Shown in pieces: positions 1-5,166 of a stretch of 5,166 nucleotides of DNA. A program made the position numbers and the translations under genes. The notes below the pieces were generated by a model. That model was not told the origin of the DNA and did no database searches. It was given only the letters and a program-made list of their open reading frames with translations. Every line of letters starts with the position of its first letter. Within the stretch, counting starts at the first letter, position 1. The stretch covers positions 1 through 5,166 of the forward strand of contig JAFTAC010000365.1 in the NCBI GenBank assembly GCA_017458805.1, in the 5' to 3' direction. The DNA comes from Victivallales bacterium. GTDB lineage: Bacteria; Verrucomicrobiota; Lentisphaeria; Oligosphaerales; Oligosphaeraceae.

Positions 1-2073
1 CATCTTCGCGATGGTAATGGACTTGGGGGATGCTGCATCGACGGTCCAGCCATCTAGACCGTTGTCGAAGTCGCAGTTGACCAGGTGGCCTGGGTTGTAG
101 GTATAGTTGTATTTGGGGCGTTTGGAGAGCATGTCGGTGTTGCCATCGACCGCATAGTGGCGGAGCAGCTTGAAGGACCAGCGGTAGAGTTCCTCGTCGT
201 CATAATAGCTGCCCCAGTAGCCGACGGTGTTGAGGTTGGCGAAGTCGGGGTCGTTGGCGATGATGTTCAACTGCATGTCCAGGTAGTACTTGTAATCGAC
301 CTCGGGGATGAGGTCCAGGGAGATGACAGGAATCTGGTTGAAGTTGCCGAGGAGCATGCCGCTGTGGGCGGCTGCGTTGGGGAAGAAGCTGGTGAACGCC
401 TGCATGGTGTCGTTGAGCTTCTGGTGGAGATAATCCTGTGCGTCTTTTTCCGTGGGGCGTGCATGGCAGTAGGCCTCGAAGAGGAGGATGCCCTTGCCTT
501 TGCAGGCGTTGATGGAGGCGGACATGAAGTCGTTGTGCGGGCCATTGAGACCTGGCTTGCCGACAATCCAAGTGTAGATGAGCTTGTCGTTCGGCACTTT
601 GTACTGCCAGAGGGCCTTGGTGTAGTAGTCAAGCCCTGCGGAGGAGAAGAACTGCTCGTCGCAGGTGACGCCGTCGTAGTGGGGGAGGGAGAGGCCTGCT
701 GCGGTTTTGAACTTGTCCAGCAGATACTCCACGCTCTTGGGGTGGGAGGTGCCCAGGTTGGCAATCCAGAGAAGGCCCATTTCGCGGATTTTCGGGATGT
801 CCTCCTCTTTGCAGAAGCCGCCGTTGAGGGTGGTGACGGCGGGGAAGATGTACTTTTCATGGAAAGCCCAGTCATATTTGCCGTTTTGGGGGACCTGGCT
901 GTTGGCGCAGAGCGGGTAGTTGAAGATGTTGGCGATGGATTTGACAATCAACTTCGCATTCGGAGCACCCTGAATCTCAAGGGTATGGGGACCCATGGAG
1001 GCCTGGCGGAAGGTCTCGTGGCGCGGGGTGGCGGCGGTGATGACGGTCTTGCCGTCCAGTTTCACCGTGCAAGCGGCGTTGCCCGCGTTCTGGAGGCCGA
1101 TGTAGAGCCACCCCTCTTTGGGATTGGAGATAGTACAGGTCTCGTTTGCACGTGCAAGTGCCTTTTCCTGGATGATGGTGACGAGGTTGTTGAGGCGCTT
1201 GTGGCCCGTCGTATCGACTTTGGGCGTGGGGGCGATGCAGATGTCGTATGTGCGTTCAAACACAGTGCCTTCCGTTGCGACAATCTTGGCCTTGAGGGTG
1301 TGGGACCCAACGGCGATGTTGTCAAGCTTCAGGGGCAGGTTTCTGTTAAGGGGCATGGAGGCGACGGGCTTGCCGTCAACCTCGAATTGCGCAGTGGCGT
1401 TGCCTTTTGGCTTGATGCCGCCGAAAATGAAATCGATTTTCTTGTTTTCGGCTGGAATGTTGTAAAGCACAGGCGAAATAGGGACTAGCCTTGGGGCGTT
1501 GATGGTCAGCATGGCATCGGATGGATGGCTCTTGGCCAGCGCCTCTGGCGAGATGGCCTCCAACTTCAGTTGAGCAACCTCGACACGCCCCGTCAAACCC
1601 GTGAAGAAGAGGGCGACCCCGTGCAGGTCGTCTTTGGATTCTTTCAGCTTGAACTCCTGCTCCAGCTTTATCCATCCATCAGTGTTTTCAGGGATTTTTT
1701 TGATGCCCTGCTCGGAGAACCAGCCCGAGTTGATGACCACCCAGCCGTAGTGCTTTGTGTTCTTGAAGTTCTTTGTCTTGACATACATCGAGACCTTGTA
1801 AGTTTCGCCCTTGACAAGATGCAGTTCATGCTGCCTGGCGTTGACGTGGACTGGCGCGTCAGTCGTGTTTTCGAAGATGAGGCAGCCTGTCGAATTGGGA
1901 CCACCATTCGGATTGTAGGAGATGTATTTGGAATTGGCGTAGTTCCAGAAGGGGGGCATTGGCTCCTGGTCAGCCTCCAGCATGCCATTTACACAGAGAT
2001 TCTCGCCTGGCTTCACCTGGCAGTAGGCTGCAACGCACGCCAGCATTATCAACAAGAACAGTTTCTTTAACAT
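1..2073 (-). CDS. Large secreted multidomain carbohydrate-binding/glycosidase-like protein (3' end outside window)
   Basis: An uninterrupted frame of 691 codons runs leftward off the window edge, so the C-terminus is missing. Residues 1-16 form a leader (two Lys, hydrophobic core LFLLIMLACVAA), with likely cleavage after VAA; a lipobox at Cys13 is weak. Residues 22-175 resemble a CBM4/9-type jelly roll: it opens GENLCVNGMLEAD, has the strand KGETYKVSMYVKT near 88-100, and ends in VEVAQLKLEAIS. Residues 195-283 and 300-380 look like Ig-like or other beta domains (EVDGKPVASM, VGSHTLKAKIV, KLDGKTVITA). Residues 400-650 look like an alpha/beta barrel with acidic strand ends (HYDGVTCDEQFF, 465-476; LLFEAYCHARP, 530-540). 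From about 661, HLVNCDFDNGLDGWTV looks like the start of a second jelly-roll module. The start is set by a strong RBS. It is probably exported and binds or degrades glycans. No catalytic pair can be assigned, and a non-enzymatic role is possible. Third codon positions are strongly GC-rich. Confidence 0.85.
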   Translation of the reverse strand, partial: MLKKLFLLIMLACVAAYCQVKPGENLCVNGMLEADQEPMPPFWNYANSKYISYNPNGGPNSTGCLIFENTTDAPVHVNARQHELHLVKGETYKVSMYVKTKNFKNTKHYGWVVINSGWFSEQGIKKIPENTDGWIKLEQEFKLKESKDDLHGVALFFTGLTGRVEVAQLKLEAISPEALAKSHPSDAMLTINAPRLVPISPVLYNIPAENKKIDFIFGGIKPKGNATAQFEVDGKPVASMPLNRNLPLKLDNIAVGSHTLKAKIVATEGTVFERTYDICIAPTPKVDTTGHKRLNNLVTIIQEKALARANETCTISNPKEGWLYIGLQNAGNAACTVKLDGKTVITAATPRHETFRQASMGPHTLEIQGAPNAKLIVKSIANIFNYPLCANSQVPQNGKYDWAFHEKYIFPAVTTLNGGFCKEEDIPKIREMGLLWIANLGTSHPKSVEYLLDKFKTAAGLSLPHYDGVTCDEQFFSSAGLDYYTKALWQYKVPNDKLIYTWIVGKPGLNGPHNDFMSASINACKGKGILLFEAYCHARPTEKDAQDYLHQKLNDTMQAFTSFFPNAAAHSGMLLGNFNQIPVISLDLIPEVDYKYYLDMQLNIIANDPDFANLNTVGYWGSYYDDEELYRWSFKLLRHYAVDGNTDMLSKRPKYNYTYNPGHLVNCDFDNGLDGWTVDAASPKSITIAKM

Positions 2074-2078
2074 CTTGG

Positions 2079-2084
2079 CTCCTT
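2079..2084 (-). promoter_or_regulatory. Ribosome binding site of the large secreted protein gene
   Basis: On the minus strand AAGGAG lies five bases before the ATG at 2073-2071. This is a near-perfect Shine-Dalgarno sequence at normal spacing. It is followed directly by a typical export leader, so it decides the start codon. It is the only convincing Shine-Dalgarno site in front of any gene in the window. Confidence 0.8.
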
Positions 2085-2107
2085 GGTTGGGGGTATGGAA
2101 ATATTGA

Positions 2108-2138
2108 ATTATCCAGTGAATACAATAACGTATATCAA
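2108..2138 (-). promoter_or_regulatory. Candidate promoter for the large secreted protein gene
   Basis: On the minus strand, TTGATA (2138-2133) and GATAAT (2113-2108) are separated by 19 bases, upstream of the ribosome binding site. A second -35-like TTGACA lies at 2154-2149 but has no good -10 at 16-18 bases. The gap 2074-2173 is distinctly AT-rich compared with the flanking coding DNA, as expected for a promoter region. The spacing is long, and the phylum may not use classical sigma-70 hexamers, so this is only a candidate. Confidence 0.25.
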
Positions 2139-2173
2139 CAAATTAAAATGTCAAGTAAGAGGTAATTTCAAAA

Positions 2174-2520
2174 CTAATCGTTTTTCAGGACGAACCCGTA
2201 TGTCATGCCAGCGACGGCCTCGAAGGTCTTCGTTGCGGAGGGCGCCTTGGAAGGGGCCGATGATGGCACGGGCGCGGGTGTCAGGTCGGAGGTTGAAGCT
2301 CTTGGGGCCTGAAGTGGCGTCGTGGAGGAAGAGCACGTTGTTGCCCGCCGAACTCGCCGTCGGGTATGGCCATCTGTGGCGTGCAGCGGATTTCCTGGAT
2401 GGAACCGTCTGCATGACGGATGCGTCCTAATAATACAAGCATTAACGAGACTGTTATGGATAATATAGCATACGGAAACATGATTATCAGCTTGCACCAT
2501 GTGTTTTCTTCCCAAAACAT
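2174..2520 (-). pseudogene. Decayed 3' remnant of an unidentified gene with two frameshifts
   Basis: On the minus strand three frames in turn give protein-like, GC3-rich sequence. The first runs from 2427 to about 2347 (RIRHADGSIQEIRCTPQ then MAIPDGEFGG). The second runs to about 2231 (NNVLFLHDATSGPKSF, then FNLRPDTRARAIIGPFQGA). The third runs to the TAG at 2176-2174 (KTFEAVAGMTYGFVLKND). Each join is explained by one extra base: one in the C run 2344-2346 (restoring Gly-Gly-Asn-Asn) and one near 2229-2235. The restored segment is about 83 residues, looks beta-rich and ends cleanly, as the C-terminus of a larger, perhaps secreted, protein would. The first frame stays open upstream to an ATG at 2520 through an AT-rich stretch encoding a hydrophobic segment (MFPYAILSITVSLMLVLL). 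That part differs in codon use and may be non-coding DNA in frame by chance. The family is not recognised. Sequencing error is an alternative to decay. Confidence 0.5.
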
Positions 2521-2546
2521 AAAATTAAAAAAAGCAAATCGCTACC

Positions 2547-2575
2547 TTGCAAAACTATCAGGGGAAGGTTAAATT
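2547..2575 (+). promoter_or_regulatory. Candidate promoter for the rightward glycan genes
   Basis: TTGCAA (2547-2552) and TAAATT (2570-2575) are separated by 17 bases. Each matches four of six consensus positions. They lie in the AT-rich divergent gap upstream of the first + gene. Transcription would begin near 2582, giving a leader of about 105 bases that includes the hairpin at 2607-2626. The match is modest and common by chance in AT-rich DNA. Confidence 0.25.
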
Positions 2576-2580
2576 AATTT

Positions 2581-2637
2581 ATGCACTTGCCCGTTTGGGG
2601 AATTGCATCTAGCTTTTATGCTAGATTTTTTGTATGA
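2581..2637 (+). other. Short upstream ORF (18 codons) in the leader, possibly a leader peptide
   Basis: ATG at 2581 opens a frame reading MHLPVWGIASSFYARFFV and stopping at TGA 2635-2637. A purine-rich AGGGGAAGG (2560-2568) precedes the ATG, but with 12 bases between, which is long. The ORF spans the whole terminator-like hairpin and its T run, so its translation would interfere with hairpin folding. It has no run of one amino acid of the kind seen in classical amino-acid attenuators. If the candidate promoter at 2547-2575 is correct, the purine tract would not be in the transcript. Expression is unproven. Confidence 0.2.
2607..2631 (+). terminator. Intrinsic-terminator-like hairpin in the leader of the + genes
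   Basis: ATCTAGC (2607-2613) and GCTAGAT (2620-2626) form a perfect seven-pair stem around the six-base loop TTTTAT. Five Ts follow (2627-2631), so the structure points rightward; the minus strand has no matching T run. The stem has only three G-C pairs, so it is fairly weak. No + strand gene lies upstream within the window. It therefore either attenuates the downstream operon or stops stray transcripts entering it. Confidence 0.4.
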
Positions 2638-2686
2638 TTCTTCCACAAGTCCATGCGGTTTTCTCCTACCCCCTTTTCTCCCTCTT

Positions 2687-3886
2687 ATGTTATTCAATAC
2701 CCTTCGTTACTACTGGACGCTCTGGAATTGGAAGCGCCGTGCCCATAAACGACAAAGGCCACACATCAAAATCGGAAACCTGACAGATTTTTTTCGGCAA
2801 CTTAATGAAGCTGACGTGAAATACATTGTGTTGCGCTGGTTCGACTGCCTGCCGCTTACCAAGGACGATGAAAAGAAGTATGCATCCCAAGGTGGCGATA
2901 TAGACCTCGTTGCGGATGCAAGCGATCTTTTGAAACTCTGCCGTGCTGTGGCTGCCCATCCAGGCAAAGTCAAACTCGACCTGCACTCAAACCGCCTCGT
3001 CCTCGGTACCGATATCAAACGCTTCACCTACTACCCGCCCGTCTTGTGCAAGGAACTCCTTGACACACGCATCCTCTCCTCCGACGGATACTACCGCCCT
3101 GACGACCGCCATTATCTCTATTCTCTCGCATATCATCTCCTCTATCACAAGGGCCTTGCCTCTGGACTTCCCACTGGTTTCGACGACCTGCCGCAGCAAC
3201 CCAAGGAGAGCGAGCGACACGCCCCGGAGGCCACACTTCGGCAGCTGGCGTCCGCCGTTGGTGAAACCCTGCCCGAACCCTTTAACTTGTTCCAGCTCCA
3301 CCTCTGGCTCAAGCAACGCGGTTGGAATATGCCCCTGGATTTACTTCTGCGATGGCCAAATCCACATCCCCTCCTTAACCATCTCTACCGTTTCGAGTCA
3401 CAGAGGCTTCGACAAGACCTTGGCGGCAGGCAGAACCTCTGCGTATATCTCCTTCGCGAAGACGCCATCCAGGCCAACGCCACCGAACAAATCATCAATG
3501 AACTCCGCACACGGTACCGTATCCTTGACACCGTCACCTTTACTCCCGAACAACAAGACCGCGTCATAAGGCGCACTAGGGGCGGCAACTGGACCAAACG
3601 AAAACAAATCCGTCTTTTCCTCCCTGAAGTTGCCGTAGTATGCCAGGCCCTTGTTCCCTTCACCCCCATTGACGACGAGGCCGTCAAGTCCTCTGGCGCC
3701 AAAAGTGTCAACCCCGATATTCAATTTAAGCACGAACTGAGGCGCAAACTCATCGCGCAATTCCCTGATGCAGACGAATTCGTCCATGGCAGCGACAATG
3801 ACATTGAAAGCATGGAGTACATTGAGGCCATCTACGGAGACGACGGCTGGCGCGAAAAGTGGGCGACCTTCTTCCCCGAATCATGA
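2687..3886 (+). CDS. Nucleotidyltransferase-fold / NDP-kinase-like two-domain protein of a glycan cluster
   Basis: This protein has 399 residues from ATG 2687. Residues 30-150 resemble a nucleotidyltransferase fold of the kind found in polysaccharide clusters: VKYIVLRWFDCLP (44-56), the motif GGDIDLV (69-75, Asp71 and Asp73) and a third acidic strand VKLDLH (95-100, Asp98). Residues 250-399 resemble nucleoside-diphosphate kinase. LCVYLLREDAI (251-261) stands where the family has LxxIKPDA, TFTPEQQDRV (284-293) matches the LTxEQ segment, and VNPDIQFKHELRRKL (341-355) matches the NP...R segment. FVHGSDNDIES (365-375) keeps the catalytic-His motif at His367. The usual Lys is Arg257 and the Asn three residues before the His is Glu364, so kinase activity is uncertain. 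Substrate is unknown. The start is unsure: no Shine-Dalgarno site exists, a pyrimidine tract precedes ATG 2687, and the frame is open to ATG 2618 (inside the hairpin) and TTG 2603. It overlaps the next gene by four bases. Confidence 0.75.
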   Translation: MLFNTLRYYWTLWNWKRRAHKRQRPHIKIGNLTDFFRQLNEADVKYIVLRWFDCLPLTKDDEKKYASQGGDIDLVADASDLLKLCRAVAAHPGKVKLDLHSNRLVLGTDIKRFTYYPPVLCKELLDTRILSSDGYYRPDDRHYLYSLAYHLLYHKGLASGLPTGFDDLPQQPKESERHAPEATLRQLASAVGETLPEPFNLFQLHLWLKQRGWNMPLDLLLRWPNPHPLLNHLYRFESQRLRQDLGGRQNLCVYLLREDAIQANATEQIINELRTRYRILDTVTFTPEQQDRVIRRTRGGNWTKRKQIRLFLPEVAVVCQALVPFTPIDDEAVKSSGAKSVNPDIQFKHELRRKLIAQFPDADEFVHGSDNDIESMEYIEAIYGDDGWREKWATFFPES

Positions 3887-4680
3887 AAGACGACTCATTG
3901 GAAAACCTGACCGTACATCTGGAGCGTGACGGCTTCCGTCTTGCACTAGCATCGGATTTCACGGAAGTCGAGAATCTGCTTGCACTTCTCACGGGACGCG
4001 CAAAGCCAGAACGCTATTTCCGTCAGGGGCGCCGACGTAACGTGATGCTGTCCAGGCAGGCGGTAATAAAGTTCTACGACTTCCACAAGTTCACCGACCT
4101 GCTTCGTTCTGGACGCTATGCGCCGCGGGAAGTGGAGTGCTACCACGACTATGTCAAAGCCTTCGGGCAACTGGAGGGCATCCGTCTGCCACGTCTGCTC
4201 GGATACTTTGAGAAACGCTTTTTCGGACCTTTCTACCGCTCCAATGGCCTCATCAGCGAATACATGCCCGACACGCATGAACTGACCTTGGATGAACTCA
4301 TGCGGACTGTCCCGCTCTTTGCACATCTCTATCGTCGGGGAATCTACCACCTCGACATGCAGTTCAAGAACGTCCTCTTCCACACCGCAAGCAGTACCGT
4401 GATACCCATTGACTACATGGGATGCAACATCCTCTCTCAGCCCAACTGGGAGGCTCTTCTCATCATGCTTGCGCGCTTTCTGCGCACTGGAAAGGTTCTT
4501 GAAGAGCCCGCACGTGCTTTCCTAAATAATGTCCTGGCTGCTCTGCCTGATATTCACATCACCCCCGACCGTGCTTGGGACTGCATCTGCAAATTGTACC
4601 AAGTCACAATCACTACGCATCAGTATCACCATCCAATCTTTCTCCCTGATGACCTGCGACGGCAAGTGATTAGTGGCTAG
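3883..4680 (+). CDS. LPS-kinase-like small protein-kinase-fold protein
   Basis: This protein has 265 residues and appears cytoplasmic, with no leader or membrane segment. It looks like a compact kinase of the Kdo/heptose (WaaP/KdkA) or RIO-like type, which phosphorylates sugars of lipopolysaccharide. Visible elements are the ATP-binding lysine in AVIKFYDF (Lys63), a candidate helix-C glutamate in PREVECYHDY (Glu83 or Glu85), the hinge-like LISEYMPD (123-130), the catalytic loop YHLDMQFKN (155-163; His156, Asp158, Lys162, Asn163) and the metal-binding aspartate in IPIDYMG (Asp177). All key residues are present, so it is probably active. Its substrate is inferred only from the neighbours. The ATG overlaps the upstream TGA as ATGA and has no Shine-Dalgarno site, which points to translational coupling. 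An in-frame GTG at 3859 is a weaker start. A glycosyltransferase follows after 53 bases. Confidence 0.8.
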   Translation: MKDDSLENLTVHLERDGFRLALASDFTEVENLLALLTGRAKPERYFRQGRRRNVMLSRQAVIKFYDFHKFTDLLRSGRYAPREVECYHDYVKAFGQLEGIRLPRLLGYFEKRFFGPFYRSNGLISEYMPDTHELTLDELMRTVPLFAHLYRRGIYHLDMQFKNVLFHTASSTVIPIDYMGCNILSQPNWEALLIMLARFLRTGKVLEEPARAFLNNVLAALPDIHITPDRAWDCICKLYQVTITTHQYHHPIFLPDDLRRQVISG

Positions 4681-4733
4681 CTGTCAATCACTGGTCGCGA
4701 AATCCGTATGTAGAAGGTCGTTTTTGCTTTAAA

Positions 4734-5166
4734 ATGAACGCAATGTCACCAGATGTCACTGTTATCATTCCCTGCTACAAAGTGGGGAAGTACCTTGCGC
4801 AAACCCTGGAAAGTGTCTTGGCGCAGACACATTCTGCATTGCAGATCATTGCAGTGGACGACTGTTCGCCCGATGAAACAGGGGACATCATCCGCAAGTA
4901 TGCACGGCAGGATTCGCGTCTGCAAGGAATCTTCCAGCCAGAGAACGCAGGAGTCTCCATGGCACGCAATGCTGGAATCGATGCTGCGCAGGCACCTTGG
5001 ATTGCCTTTGTTGACGGCGATGATTGGCTTCCCCCGAACGCGATTGATTGCCTTCTTCAACTTCAGGCACGCACGCGGGCTGGTCTGACCTGCGCTAATG
5101 CACACCAGTATGACGATGCCGGCGTGCCTGGTGGCATCCATTTCCGCCGTCATAATGGCCAGCACG
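4734..5166 (+). CDS. Family 2 glycosyltransferase, N-terminal part (3' end outside window)
   Basis: The first 144 codons of a GT-A fold inverting glycosyltransferase, cut by the right edge. It opens with the classic strand VTVIIPCYKVGKYL (8-21). Next come SVLAQTHSALQIIAVDDCS (27-45, Asp42/Asp43 for the nucleotide-sugar), the segment PENAGVSMARNAGI (69-82) and the metal-binding DxD in FVDGDDW (Asp94, Asp96). It should transfer a sugar from a nucleotide-sugar donor to a growing surface polysaccharide in the cytoplasm; donor and acceptor cannot be told from this part. A second ATG three codons on (4743) is possible. The AGAAGG at 4712-4717 lies 16 bases from the first ATG and 25 from the second, too far for a standard RBS. 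It lies 53 bases after the kinase-like gene with no terminator between, so it is probably in the same operon. Confidence 0.9.
   Translation, partial: MNAMSPDVTVIIPCYKVGKYLAQTLESVLAQTHSALQIIAVDDCSPDETGDIIRKYARQDSRLQGIFQPENAGVSMARNAGIDAAQAPWIAFVDGDDWLPPNAIDCLLQLQARTRAGLTCANAHQYDDAGVPGGIHFRRHNGQH

Noticed and set aside
85..1488. Long + strand open frame of 467 codons across the large minus-strand gene.
   Set aside because: It is the antisense shadow of a GC3-rich gene. Its translation is dominated by Val, Gly, Glu and Asp without domain motifs. The minus frame has an RBS, a leader and recognisable modules.
1525..2070. A + strand open frame of 181 codons over the 5' half of the large gene.
   Set aside because: Shadow of the minus-strand coding frame. 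It has no RBS, and the opposite strand carries the signal peptide and carbohydrate-binding-like module here.
2083..2430. A + strand frame of 115 codons across the promoter region and the remnant.
   Set aside because: It covers the AT-rich promoter gap and is Arg-rich, antisense to the frameshifted remnant. It has no recognisable motif or RBS.
2498..2520. Imperfect inverted repeat GTTTT / AAAAC near the 5' end of the minus-strand remnant frame.
   Set aside because: Only five uninterrupted pairs with A-T bias and no T run in a useful position; expected by chance in AT-rich DNA.
2634..2783. A 49-codon + frame starting at ATG 2634 with a hydrophobic stretch.
   Set aside because: It overlaps the start of the NTase/NDK-like gene in another frame. 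It has no RBS, and its hydrophobicity follows from the pyrimidine tract.
2943..3569. A 208-codon + frame inside the NTase/NDK-like gene.
   Set aside because: Ser/Pro/Thr-rich low-complexity translation typical of an out-of-frame reading of a GC-rich gene. The main frame has the conserved motifs.
4681..4733. The gap between the kinase-like and glycosyltransferase genes was checked for a terminator or promoter.
   Set aside because: A short T run (4721-4725) is present but no stem precedes it, and no promoter-like pair is evident.

Overview
This window looks like a bacterial surface-glycan region. The genes to the right (strand +) read as part of a polysaccharide, LPS or capsule assembly cluster. 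The left 40% is one large secreted multidomain protein read leftward. The long modular exported protein (leader, carbohydrate-binding-like beta domain, Ig-like stretches, barrel-like region, start of a second jelly-roll), the GC-rich third codon positions and the poor use of Shine-Dalgarno sites suggest the Planctomycetes/Verrucomicrobia/Lentisphaerae group. That assignment is an inference from protein style; no taxonomic marker gene is present.

Layout. Positions 1-2073 (minus) hold the first 691 codons of the secreted protein; its 3' end lies beyond the left edge. A good ribosome binding site fixes its start, and an AT-rich upstream gap carries only a loose promoter candidate. Positions 2174-2427 (minus, open upstream to 2520) hold what looks like the decayed 3' end of another gene. 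Three successive reading frames each give a plausible protein segment, and two single-base shifts join them. Positions 2521-2686 form a non-coding divergent region with a weak promoter candidate on +, an 18-codon upstream ORF and a perfect hairpin followed by a T run.

On +, 2687-3886 encodes a two-domain protein: a nucleotidyltransferase-fold N-terminal part and a divergent nucleoside-diphosphate-kinase-like C-terminal part. Its stop overlaps (ATGA) the start of 3883-4680, a small LPS-kinase/protein-kinase-fold protein with its catalytic residues visible. After 53 bases comes the N-terminal 144 codons of a family 2 glycosyltransferase (4734-5166), cut by the right edge.

The three + genes probably form one operon. 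The glycosyltransferase would add a sugar, while the kinase-like protein and the nucleotidyltransferase/NDK-like fusion may place or handle phosphate groups on the glycan. This joint role is inferred from context. The most unusual item is the NTase plus NDK-like fusion, which keeps the catalytic histidine motif but has changed other active-site positions.
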